Shown: one piece after another, positions 36,456 through 47,421 of the stretch | How the letters are laid out: the number at the start of each line of letters is the position of its first letter | Numbering within the stretch: position 1 is the first letter of the stretch | NCBI GenBank assembly: GCA_003550305.1 | Contig: QKYT01000151.1 | Location: 23,226-74,179, forward strand | Direction: 5' to 3' | Origin: Glomus cerebriforme | Lineage: Eukaryota; Glomeromycota; Glomeromycetes; Glomerales; Glomeraceae | DNA length: 50,954 nucleotides | Position numbers and translations under genes: made by a program | The notes under the pieces: generated by a model | Seen by the model: the letters and a program-made list of their open reading frames with translations, nothing else | What the model was told of the DNA's origin: nothing | Databases searched by the model: none

Positions 36456-37263
36456 TAGTATTATTAAGTTCAAGCTGAGCTGAGTCAACTTAAGCTAAAC
36501 CAATAGAGCTGATTTAGCTTGGCTTTAGAACAGAAATTAATTTAGCTCAGCTTGGTTTAAGACAATCAAGTCATAGCTTAATTTAGCTTGAGTTATGACT
36601 AGCTGATGAAAGCTAATAGAGCTAATGAAAAATAATAATTTTATAAAAAAAAATGGCATTTTGGCATATTTTTTCATGAATAACTATGCCAAAATAGCAG
36701 TTTTCATATTATTTTATGGAAAATACAGTTTTGGCACATTTTTTCATGAATAACTGTGCCAAAATGGTAGTTTTCATATTATTTTATGAAAAAATGCAGT
36801 TTCAGTGCATTTTTTCATGAATAATTATACCAAACTGGTAGTTTTTATGAAAAAATGCAGTTTCGGTATATTTTTTTCATAAATAACTGTGCTGAAATGG
36901 CAGTTTTTATATTATTTTATGAAAAAATGCAGTTTTGGTATATTTTTTCATGAATAACTATGCTAAACTAACAGTTTTCATATTATTTTATAAAAAAATG
37001 CAGTTTTGGCATACTTTTTTATGAATAACTATACTGAAATAGCAGTTTTCATATTATTTTATAAAAAAAATACCATTTTGGTATTTTTTTTTTACTTTTT
37101 TATTATATATTATCCATTGGCTTCATCAGCTTCCATTGGTTTTACACTTAGCTTGACTTGATTTGACTTGAACCTTCAAGCTGATATGGCTCAGTTCAGC
37201 TAAACTTGACTTTTAATCAGTTCAACTTAACTTAAGCTTTAAGCTAAGCTATTAATAATACTA
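36456..37263. mobile_element. Second hAT-like non-autonomous element, with internal tandem repeats
   Basis: The 808-bp element has perfect 12-bp terminal inverted repeats (TAGTATTATTAA and its complement). It is flanked by CATCAGAT at 36448-36455 and TATTAGAT at 37264-37271, an 8-bp target duplication that differs only by two C/T transitions. About 150 bp at each end are AGCTT-rich inverted copies related to the element at 29838. The middle (36650-37090) is a tandem array. It sits inside the transposase-like relic. Confidence 0.8.
36650..37090. repeat. Tandem array of about 60-65-bp units inside the hAT-like element
   Basis: Six to seven units share TTTTTTCATGAATAACTA, a TGCCAAAA-type core, GCAGTTTTCATATTATTTTA and GAAAAAATGCAGTTTTGGCA. 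Each unit can fold because TTTTGGCA and TGCCAAAA are complementary. One unit is shortened near 36840. Confidence 0.75.
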
Positions 37264-37560
37264 TATTAGATATTAATATTACTTTAACAATTAAATATTC
37301 ATACAAATTGATATTGGATCTTACCAAAACACTTGATATGAATTCTACTTCAATTATTATTACAACTATTTATAATAATAGAAAAGCTAAATTTAGAAAT
37401 AACTGAAGTCAAGTCAAGTTTAGAACTTGAAAATGAATTTTTTGAAATTGATAAAGAAATTTCTGATGCAATTCATCAAATTTTTAAGCATGCTACCAAC
37501 ACAATTAATAATATTTTTAATTTTTCAAATGTTGAAAATGAAAATATTGGTGATTAAATA

Positions 37561-38050
37561 CAAATTATTTCAGTTTTAAATAATACTACAAGAAACTTTC
37601 ATAATATATATAAGCGATTTATTTATGATATGATTATTATATTTCAAAATTTTTAACAATATATTATTATTAAATACTAATAAAATTAATAATTTAAAAA
37701 AAGATTTTTCTACTAGATATTTTCTTTTAATAGGAGAACTAGATTATTTAACTATGATTGCATTATGAAGTCATCATAAAGTATATAATAATATAATTCA
37801 AGATCAGTTGAGAGAAAAAATCATGCACATGTGATCAGTCATAAAAAAATAAATACTATTAATCCAAATAAGACTAGTCATATAATTTCACATCTTACAA
37901 ATAATAATAATTCTAAAATACAATTCATAAAATAACATGAGAAATGATAAAAGTACAATTGGAAAATAATGACAGCTAATTTTGCTAATTTATAATAATA
38001 TGAATTATCAAAGTAAAGATGAGCTGATAAAGCTAAGTACAAGTAGAAAA
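37561..38050. other. Intergenic region right of the transposase-like relic
   Basis: AT-rich with a few coding-like remnants that may continue the relic to the left (near 37735-37830). Nothing else that I can support. Confidence 0.3.
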
Positions 38051-38296
38051 CTAGGGATATGTAATTTAATTTGACATTTGACATTTAATTTGAATTTGCA
38101 AATTCAAATCAGTTTTTTTTTGATTTAATTCGAATTTGATTTGATTTGATTCAAAAATTCTTTAATTTTATTAGTTAATTTGACAAATATTTGATATTTA
38201 ATTCAAATTTAATTTGAATTTGATTCGAACCTGATTTGATTTGACAAATTCAAATTAGCTTCATATTTGATTTGATTTGAATTTGAGGAACCCTAG
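38051..38296. repeat. ATTTGAATTTGA-rich element bounded by CTAGGG/CCCTAG
   Basis: Begins CTAGGGATATG and ends CCTCAAATTC-complementary sequence at AACCCTAG. The interior is almost entirely permutations of (A)TTTGAATTTG and its complement, so both strands look alike. The CTAGGG ends could be terminal inverted repeats of a small DNA element. I found no convincing target duplication. Confidence 0.4.
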
Positions 38297-38479
38297 CTAT
38301 AAGTGAAAGTAAATATAAATGTAATATGTTATAAATCTATAATTTATATAATTTATTAATAATTTATTATTGTGTATTGAATTAGCAAATATTACTCAAA
38401 ATTTTTTATTGCAGTAAGATGACTATATAATTGTGCTATATAAAACAAAAATTTGTATTGCTAAAATAATTGCAATGTA

Positions 38480-40865
38480 CAGTTGACCCTTTTTATAATG
38501 AATTTTAATATAATGAATTTTACAATATAACAAATCTTAAATATAGTACAGATTTTATCATAGAGAAAAAATTTGTTACACCAAACTTTAATAATTAAAT
38601 GTAATATAATGTTTGATAAAGAAAAATATTTGAATTTATATATATAAATGCCTCCTTTTTATAATAAATTTTTTTATAATGAAGTTTTTTTTTAATATAA
38701 CAAAGATTTTTATAATATGATTTTTTACTATAAAAAAATAATCTACCATATATTTTACATAAAATTTCTATTTAAATGGTAATCTCTCATCTTATATAAA
38801 TCTTATAATAAAATCAATAATAGATAGATGTTCTTTGTGTTTTATTTTCTTTGTTCTTTGTATTTGCTAGCAGCTATAGCTCAGCCACATTATATGAAAA
38901 TGCAAAAAATAAATCCTAAAAGACAGCTGGATGAAGTTCTAAAAAAAAAAGTCTCTTACTGCTACGTAAAAGAAAGAAATTTATTTAAAAAAATTATCAA
39001 CATCTTTTTTAAAACAAAAAGACTTAGCCAAAAAGGAATGATTAGTGATATTTTAAAGGCAAAAGACTATTGGCTTGCTATAGATTCTGACTCACATCAG
39101 GCTGGTTTATGATGTAAAAAAAATACCTTTTTCTATTATTGAAAAAGCTTTATATCTTTGGGTAGAAAATGCTTTTCAAATCGGTCTTATTATTAGTGAT
39201 GGTATACTTTCAAATAAGACTTTAAAATTTGCTTTTTTGTGTAAAGAAGATAAGTTTAAAGGATCAAATGGATGGGTTAATAATTTTAAAAAATGCCATA
39301 ATTTAAAGCAATATAACCTTCATGAAAAAGCGGCAAGTACGCTACTTTAAGATCTTGAAACAATGCATGAAAATATACGTCAAGTTTTAAAAAATTATGA
39401 CCCTAAAGATATTTTTAATTGTAATGAAATATGTCTATTTTGGAAATTGCAGCCTAGTTATACAATATCTAATGGTCCAATAGCTGAAAAAAAATAACTA
39501 AAAGATCATGTAACAATTTTACTTATCTGCAATGCAACTGGAAGTGAAAAATTGTGTTCATTATTTATACATAAATATGAAAATCCTCGAGCTCTTAAAA
39601 ATATAGATAAAAAAACCCTTCCAGTTGAATATTACTCAAATTCTATAAGTTGGATGCAGATGTCAATTTGGAATCAATACCTCAAGAAACTTGATATCAA
39701 GATGAGAAGACAAAGTCGTAATATTCTTCTTCTTATTGACAATACTCAAGTCCCCAACCCATGCTTTATATGAAACTACTTATTTTACAAATATTACCAT
39801 CAAATATCTTCCTCCAATACTACTGCTCATTTACAACCTTGTAATCAAAGGATTATTAATAGTTTTAAAGTAAGTAGTTTAACATATTTTATTTACAATG
39901 AAAATTTTTTAAATTAATATTTATAACGTTTAAATAATTTATTTATTTTTAAGCTTAGTATCAAATATTATTTTTGTGTAACAAAATTAAGGCTTTTGAT
40001 AAATACAATAAATATGAAATCGAAACTGCTAAAATCAATATCAAAAAATATATCAAATACATTGCATGTACATAGGATAATGTCATGCAAGATATGATCA
40101 AAAATTGCTGGTTAAAGGCAGTGAAGCTATTACTATAGATTTTGACATTATGGATGCTAATATGCAAATCTATTTTACACCAACAAAAGAATTAGGAGAA
40201 ATTCAAGTATTGATTGATAGACTTAATTTTGAAGTTACTATTGATTCTAAAGAATTTATTTATTATAACAATAATTAAATTACAATGAAGATGCCATTTA
40301 ATAAAGAAATTTTAAAAGTGATTCTTCCTAATAACTAAAAAGAGGAAACAGAAGAGTCTTTTGATCCTTTACTACCTATTACTCATAATAAAGTTATTGA
40401 ATATTATGAAAAGATGATTTTATATTTAAAGCAGTAAGAGGATTATTTTGATATAAAACAAAACAAATTGAAATTTATTAAAAAGCTAAAAAAGAAAGCT
40501 CTAAAATAATGTTTCATATTTGTGAAATAAATTAACCTTAATAGATTTGTTAATAGTAAATAAATAAACGTATTAAATAGTATACTATATATAACTTAAT
40601 TTTTTTCATATACATAATAATAATATAATAATAAATAATTTTGAAATGCATAAAAACATATATAATACTAAGTTTATGATTTATGCTATTTAAAACATTT
40701 AAAAAATGTATGTTTTAATGGAAAAATATATAATGAATATTTAATAAAATGTGATAATATTCATTATATAATATACTGAATAATTCATTATGATGTTACC
40801 AAATTTTTTTATTATGAAGGTCTAATCAGCCCGGATACATACTTTGTTATATCAAGGGCTGACTG
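38480..40865 (+). mobile_element. Decayed pogo/Tigger (Tc1-mariner) element
   Basis: A 2386-bp element lies between TA target sites (38478-38479 and 40866-40867). Its terminal repeats are CAGTTGACCCTTTTTATAA and the complement of CAGTCAGCCCTTGATATAA. The plus strand encodes a CENP-B-type transposase from about 38895 in broken frames. The HTH part reads ISDILKAKDYWLAID, IIEKALYLWVENA and FKGSNGWVNNFKKCHNL. The DDE part reads YDPKDIFNCNEICLFWK, SRNILLLIDNTQ and LPPNTTAHLQPCNQRIINSF. The first and third catalytic Asp are Asn and stops occur throughout, so it is inactive. Confidence 0.85.
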
Positions 40866-40867
40866 TA

Positions 40868-42930
40868 TTATGAAGATTATGGTAATTATTGTTTATCAGG
40901 AAGTTTTGGAGGTGTTGATAAGTACCAAAAAACACGTTAAATAATACTATCAGTTATTTAACATGTTGTAAAACACCTGTATACTGGAGTTTATTAACAT
41001 ATGCAGTTAACATACACATTTTTTTATACCAACAGTTGTTAAACATATTATATACTATTGCACAATATCCATATATCAACGCCACTTAATATTTTTTCAA
41101 TAGTTATAATAAATAGTTATTATATAATTATAATTTTATTTATTTTAAATTTATTTATCTAATAAATATATTAAAAAATAATTTTTTTATAAATTATAAT
41201 TAAAATTTTATTCAGATTATTATATTGGCCAATATTAAATAATTATTTAATAATATAAATATAAAAACTTTTTGTTAAAATAATATAACCTTACATCATA
41301 ACAGCAAAATATTTTATATATTCTCAATCTATTTAATGATTAAGACTCTTCTTTCTTTAATCATTGTACTTTAAGGAACTATCTTCACTACATAATAATA
41401 TTAATAGTCTAAAGTATAATTCTATAAAATTATCTTAATTCATAGACTTTATTATAATAATTCATACTGTATATATTGTATTGATAAGAGGTACTAAAAT
41501 TAATATAAATCAAAAAATAGGATTTTTTATTTCTCATTACTTAAATTACAAAGAATACTGTTTCAAAAATTAAAGGATCAGATATAGATTTATTTATATA
41601 TAAGTCTTGGCTTAAATACTTAAGTAAAATTAATACTTCTAATCAATATTATTTAAAAGTTATATTTTATTTTAGAGATTATACTATATATATTAAATAT
41701 CATTTATTTAGAACCAAATAATCCCTACAATATCAATAGCTTCATTAAAGACATCCTTATCAGATTGAAATTATATTATTATAAGAATTAACTGTTTATC
41801 TTGATGAATAATTTTAATACTATTAAAAATAAAATGCTGGATTATTAGTATTTATGACAAAAAGTCATAATAGGTCTTGCTAATAAATTATTTATTTATT
41901 TCAATAAATTAATTATATTGATATTTACAGAAAATTGTATAGAAATAATAAAAAATATACAGACTAAGCTATATCATTTATCTTATTCTTATACAATTAA
42001 CAATTAATATTTAGACCATATTTTTATAAGTTATATTTGATTAAAACTTATTTTATTTCTTTTAGTTTTTCATTTTTATTTACTATTAATTGGTGCTGAT
42101 TATTTAATTTAAAAACTAGATATTTCTTATTTTTGGTTATTTATCACTAAGTTTTAAGTTTATTTTATTGGTTATAAGAGATTAAACTTGAATACTATAA
42201 ATGTTACATAGTTTGAATTATTATCAAATACAAATAGTCCAATACAATTAGAAAAAAAGTTTAAAAAATTGATCTATTAGATGTTCACTTATTTAATATT
42301 TTTTTTTGATTTTTTCTAGTTGAAAATAAACATATGCTTTTTTAAATATAGAAAAATTTTCTTGATATTATTATATATTTACTTTAAGATGACTATATTC
42401 TTTTGATAAAAACTCACTAACTATAGTGAAATATCCATTTTCTTTTTTTATATAATAGTAACTTTTCAAACTTTATCTATATATCTTATTTTTTATCATT
42501 AAAATAGAATATACATTTATCATGTATTATGAGAATTATCTCTTTATTACTAAATTCTAATATTGGTAATATTCATTCTATTTTACTTTCCCATAAAATA
42601 GATTTTTTTGAATTATGACTGATGTAATACAATGATGTAATTCAACATAATTCATATAATTTTATTTAGAAATAACTAATAATATTTAATAATATCAGGA
42701 TATTCATAGCCATCATAATATGTATCTTAATTTTTTAAGTATTAAAGATTAATTCTTTATATTATATATAATATATTGTATTAATAATTAATAAATTATT
42801 TTATTTTTATAATTAAAAGAAATGCAAATTATTTTATTTTTTGTTATAACAGAATTAATAAACAACTTTTGCTTAACAAATTTCTTAAACTTTAAGCAGA
42901 TGATTATTTCATTTTAAAATTAAATTCATA
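40868..42930. other. AT-rich region, no gene seen
   Basis: About 2 kb of extremely AT-rich DNA. Near 40905-41090 a loose inverted pair (GGTGTTGATA and the complement of GGCGTTGATA) could be the ends of a small element. I see no sustained frame or RNA gene. Confidence 0.35.
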
Positions 42931-42932
42931 TA

Positions 42933-43108
42933 CAGTCGTCCCCCTTTATAGGCATCCTTTATTTAGTTATACCCCTCTTATAAGCATATTTATGTTTGGC
43001 CCAAGTTACTAATAATATTATTAAAAAAAACCTCCTCTATAGTCACATTATATAGGTTTTTTATAATCACACTTTTTTTTCAGATGTGATTATATAGGAG
43101 GATGACTG
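42933..43108. mobile_element. Pogo-like MITE
   Basis: A 176-bp segment is flanked by TA at 42931-42932 and 43109-43110. Its ends are CAGTCGTCCCCCTTTATAGG and the complement of CAGTCATCCTCCTATATAAT. The CAGT(C/T)-start ends and TA target sites match the Tigger element at 38480, though the sequences differ enough to belong to another family. No coding capacity. Confidence 0.7.
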
Positions 43109-43194
43109 TATAATATTTTTTTACTATATTTTTATTATCTATCAATTATACTATTTTTTTTGATGACTTGTTACAAGTAAGATTGCTTGCTGAA

Positions 43195-44235
43195 ACCTAG
43201 GGGTTTAGACAAGATGGTGTTTTGCCAAAAAGCGAAATTCTGCCAAAACTATATTAAAGTTATATTAAAAAACTGGTGAAACTCTGGAGAAAAGCGAAAC
43301 TGCCAAAACCTATTATAATTGCTGAAACTGCTGAAACTCTGCTGAAACTATAATAAATCTATAGTAAAATTTTGATGAAACTAATCATAGGATTTTTAAG
43401 AGGTTTAGGCAGGCAACCTTAATTATAAGATAATTATACTAAAGCCAAAAATTTGTCCAATATTAAATAAATCTTGCTTTATATAATGCATAATCAATAA
43501 AAATTAACTGCACAGGTTTATTGCTGACTTTTATCTTTTAAATATTTATATATTGCATATTTTTTATTATATTCAATTACTATCAATATCTTTTGCTGTT
43601 TTCTAAGTTCAGTTTTTAAACTTTTAATTCTTTTAATTACATCAATTTGATTTCATTCCTTTTATTTTTCCATCTATTTCATTTATAATTTCTACAAAAT
43701 TACCTGAAATTAATTTATTTTTATTCATAAAGATCAATATTTTTATAGTTTCTTTTGCAGTTTTTGTAAAAGAACCACTTAGTCCATATTTATCAAAATA
43801 TATCAATTTTTTTTATTAAAATAAAAATCATATTTTTTTTGTTTCAAATATATATTATCTGATCAAATTAACTTAAGAGATTTATCTTCAAAAACTTTTT
43901 TTTTGTTTAATAAACTTTTATTTTACTTACTGTTATTTTTATTTTTCTATTCATTAAATTTATTAGTTAATTTTGGTTGTTTTGTAAACTTTCCATTATT
44001 ATCTTTAAAATTACTTAGCAAAATTAAGGAGTTTAGTAAATAGGTAAAATAACAAAATATAATAATTTGATAAAACTATATTAAAGTTTTATTAAAAGTT
44101 AGTGAAACTTGACAAAAGGTAAACTCTATCATAAATGGTGAAACTAATAAAACACTATAAAACTATAATAAAACTATAATAAAATTTGGTAAAACTAAGT
44201 ACAGAATTTTAAAAAAGTTTAGATAAGCAATTCTA
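43195..44235. repeat. Element flanked by about 200-bp direct repeats
   Basis: Copies at 43195-43435 and 44027-44235 are in the same orientation. Both start GTTTAG, share AAACTATATTAAAGTT and TGGTGAAACT runs and a TATAATAAA series, and end with AGTTTAGATAAGCAA / GGTTTAGGCAGGCAA-like sequence. The second copy is richer in A/T. Between them lie about 590 bp with a minus-strand protein-like remnant (FDKYGLSGSFTKTAKETIK, NKLISGNFVEIINEIDGK). A third, inverted copy lies at 24150-24260. The layout could be a decayed LTR-like or TRIM element, or two independent insertions. Confidence 0.5.
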
Positions 44236-44534
44236 ATTATCTCATTCTTGCATTTTAATATTAGATTTTTGTTTTGATAAATAAGTCATAATTACCAACT
44301 AATCAAGATGTAAAAAAGTAAGTGAAAAATGATAATTTTCATATAAAATTCATGTAATGATATGTCAGATTTCCAGTCTAAAATTTATCTTTTTACTATA
44401 TATATAGATTATATGACTTATAAATCTTAAAATCTAACTTATAAAATTTTATGATATTTTTATGAATTATAAATCATAATAATCTGCTAAAATTATATAA
44501 TTTTTATACAATAATTTTTTAATTTTTTACACAA
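44236..44534. promoter_or_regulatory. Promoter region of the P-loop NTPase gene
   Basis: About 300 bp of AT-rich DNA directly upstream of the start codon at 44535. TATATATAGATTATATG near 44396 could be a TATA-type element. This is inferred from position only. Confidence 0.25.
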
Positions 44535-46189
44535 ATGTTTTCTTTAAAATTCACTCACATCTTTTGTAAAAACATTTTTCCAATTTACTATCAAGTACGA
44601 TATCTTCAGTCTTTAAGTTTTATATTGAGAAACTCAAGATCTGACTTATTTCATTCATCATTTTTAAGAAATTTTACAAATGTAAAAAATATTAAGACTG
44701 AATATAAAGTTAAAGATATGATACAGAAAAGTTCTAAAAAAAAACTATTGGTATCTTTTAGAGAACTGGAACAAAAGAAGTTTTTTGATACTTCAAAAGA
44801 ACTAAAAGATCCTAATACTTTGCCTAGGAAAAATATATGGATTTTGATACGAGATAATTGGAAGCAAGTTTTGATGATTAGCATATTAACAGATATTCTT
44901 TTTGCTTTTACTGTGAATATGATTAGTGAGTATCATATTAATTCAGCTTTAAAATATGGTACTCGACCCAAGTTAAAAATGCTAAAAGATCAGTTTGTTT
45001 CTCGACCTCAAATTTCAAAAGTTCTTAAGAAAATTCTTCAGCCAAATGAAGATCAATCATATTATCACATCATCTGCGGAGAACATGGAACTGGAAAGAC
45101 AACATTAATCAGAATGGAGGCAACAAATATTGGAAAAGGTGTTATATATGTTGATATTCCCTCTGATTTTAAGAACTTGGGAAAAGCTTTTGGAAAAGCT
45201 ATTAATTTGTTATTTTTCGAAGATATCTCTATTACAGCTCTACTGATACGGAAATTTCTTTCTGAAATGGATATGATTAATGAGATTGCCATTTTCCTTT
45301 ATCAATGGAGAAGAGTTATGAAAATTTTTCGACATGCCTCAAAAGTATATCAAAAAAGATATCACAAATTACCTGTTATTATTTATGATAATATCAGCCA
45401 AATAGTTAAAGAGAATTCAAAAGTTCTTGATATACTTCAAGATGATGCAAAGGATAATGCTGATGATAGAGAATACATTGCAGTATTTATCAGTAGTGAA
45501 GAAAGTGTACTTCAAAGAATGGAATGTTAGTATCAATATAGTTTTTGTGCTATTAAGAGAAATAGTATTAATATATATTGTGATTTTTATTTTTTAGCTC
45601 GTAGTGCCTGGTCACGTGCAGATCAACCTGTAATAGAAATCAGTGATCTTAGCAAAAAGGAATCAAAGGATTATATAACTAAGAGGTGTACAAAGCAAAA
45701 AAAAAAAGAAGTTATTAAAGAAATTAAGGATGAAGAAATAAATGAATTATATGAAATAGTTGGTGGACGTATTGTGGATCTAAAGGCTGTAATAGACAAA
45801 TTTTTAGCTGGATATTCTCTTAAAGGTAAAATCATTTTCATTATTTTTTGCATCAAATGAATTTGTGCAACTCTACTTAAGATTAATTTCTTTTTTTCAC
45901 AGTCATTAAACAGGCAAAGATTGCTGAAGTTGAGAAGAAATTCAATAGTGCACAGCTTCTCCAAAAGCAGTTGCATCATGAAGTAGGAAAGAAAGTAATT
46001 AAAGCATTAATAGTTTCAGAAGAGTTGGGCTTTACAACATTTATGGAATATTTTGACAATTATGAAGATGCTGGCAAAGTATTGGAGGCCAATATATTTA
46101 CATATCATCCAGCAAAAAATACCATAAGCTTTCAGTCTCGATCAGTAGAATTTTATATCCATGAAAAGGCAGATATTTTTCTTAAATAG
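44535..46189 (+). CDS. Membrane-associated P-loop NTPase (AAA/archaeal-type ATPase-like)
   Basis: Three exons, GT..AG: 44535-45525, 45598-45825 and 45903-46189. They total 1506 nt (501 residues). The Walker A motif is GEHGTGKT at about 181-188 and a Walker B-like LPVIIYD lies at about 278-284. The C-terminal part has the GGRIVDLKAVIDKF block seen in archaeal-type ATPases (STAND/AAA relatives) and a winged-helix-like end. The N-terminus is rich in Phe, Arg and Ser with few acids (MFSLKFTHIFCKNIF...), so it could be a mitochondrial presequence. A probable membrane helix follows at about 108-130 (VLMISILTDILFAFTVNMI). I recall similar P-loop genes as expanded in Rhizophagus, but no exact function is known to me. 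The frame and splice sites are intact despite a transposon-rich left flank. Confidence 0.8.
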
Positions 46190-47293
46190 TAATAATATAC
46201 TATAAAAATTATAAGATACCATATTTTATTGAAAATAAACTTTTATCTTTATAAAAAAGATAATTACAGATTTTTTTGAACATTGGATAATTTTTTATAT
46301 GTTAAAAAATGATTTTTAAAATCATAGTATTGAAACCCTTCCCCATTTAAATAACGTTTTAAATTGAATTGTAGTAGAACGATTAATAATCAAAACTATA
46401 TCATCTACTGTATTTACTTTACTCTTCTAATCTTAATTAGACCATCACAGATAAACTTTGTATGTCCAGGTATTAACAAAATTCGGTATATTTTACAACA
46501 TAGTGTTTAATGTTATAAGATATACTTCATACACGTTTTCATATATCTCCATTGAAAATTGCTAAATATCACCGCAGGTGATTGTCACTGCACCAGCATC
46601 AGAATGGAATTTCGGGCAGAATTAAAAATGGAATGAAACTTTGCCCAAAATAAAATATGTACTGAAACTTTTGATAAAAAAAACAAAATATTAAAAATTC
46701 ATCTAAAAAGGTGATTCACATTTACGACACAAAATTCATATAACATCAACGCAAAAATTGGACAATAAAAGTTTAAAAGGAGGAGATAAGTATTATTTAT
46801 TTCATGGGGAGGGGAATACCATGGGTTTTTACCCTTCGGGAAAAAACCCTATTATTCCCAACTCCCCATGAAATAAATGGGTAATCCCCAGGAGCGTGAA
46901 TATACACGTGATAAACTATTTTAACTATTTTAACAATTTATAGTGATCTATTTTCTTTTTTATTAACCTTTAAAATTTTTTCTTTTCTTTATAAACAGTA
47001 CTTATAAAAATTAGAAATTTCCCGGCTATCAATATGAGATGATTCCCGGTCAACTATAAAAAATTAGACTGAAGGTAATCATGAGTGACACTTAGTGCGA
47101 CGGGGATTAGGTTAAATATTAGCAATACTTATATATATCTATATATTAAAAATAAAAAATATGTTAAGAATTTCTTTTATTACCATACAATTCTTAAAAA
47201 TTCGTAGAAATTCTTGAGAAAAGACGCGAAAAAGCCAATAATTTTTGCAAAGTTAATAATAATTTATATAAATCAAATAAATTGTTTCGATTA
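46190..47293. other. Intergenic region with a strong hairpin
   Basis: About 1.1 kb without a gene. A near-perfect hairpin lies at 46795-46878 (separate entry). Near 46600, GGGCAGAATTAAAAATGG and TTTGCCCAAAAT recall the short GGCCAGAATTAA motif seen elsewhere. Confidence 0.4.
46795..46878. repeat. Strong hairpin with 17-bp perfect arms
   Basis: The outer arms are ATTTATTTCATGGGGAG (46795-46811) and its exact complement (46862-46878). A second stem lies inside (GGGTTTTTACCC facing GGGAAAAAACCC around TTC). It is more GC-rich than its surroundings. It could be a small fold-back element or a structured RNA. It sits about 400 bp upstream of the 5S gene with no visible link. Confidence 0.6.
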
Positions 47294-47409
47294 GTTACGG
47301 CCATACACAGTGAAAAGCACCGGAACCCGTCCGATCTCCGAAGTTAAGCCACTGATGGCCCAGTCAGTACTATGGTTGGGGACAACATGGGAATACTGGG
47401 TGCTGTAAC
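47294..47409 (+). rRNA. rrn5: 5S ribosomal RNA
   Basis: The 116-nt sequence starts GTTACGGCCATACACAGTGA and ends GGGTGCTGTAAC. The two ends pair to form helix I (GTTACGGC with GCTGTAAC). Universal 5S elements are present: CCCGTCCGATCTCCGAAGTT, AAGCCACTGATGGCC and TGGTTGGGGACAACATGGGA. A T-run directly after (47410-47419) is the RNA polymerase III terminator. The internal control regions (box A, IE, box C) lie within these conserved parts. It stands alone, not in an rDNA unit or tandem array, which fits dispersed 5S genes. Confidence 0.95.
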
Positions 47410-47421
47410 TTTTTTTTTTTC
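47410..47421 (+). terminator. RNA polymerase III terminator of the 5S gene
   Basis: A run of T follows the 3' end of the 5S RNA directly, the standard Pol III stop signal. Confidence 0.85.

Larger units (their letters stand above)
34900..37560 (+). pseudogene. Decayed multi-exon transposase-like gene, interrupted by a hAT-like element
   Basis: Plus-strand fragments follow a large protein family that I recall as highly repeated in Rhizophagus genomes. The pieces include NPTLSFENIAKFKRLIDSL, YVQDPKHAKKTS, NYQDDSAAYHVFCSKNLQNC, DEFIDSYLNCK, SEVCEYFFSIAH and INSDFNYSELL. Plausible GT..AG junctions remain (for example donors near 35192 and 36306). In-frame stops are numerous. SEVCEYFFSIAH resembles the NQDxLExFFGxIR box of P-element/THAP9-type RNase H-like transposases, so a transposase origin is an inference. 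The hAT-like element at 36456-37263 splits it. Without that element the frame continues as SSDINITLTIKYSYKLI. Confidence 0.6.
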
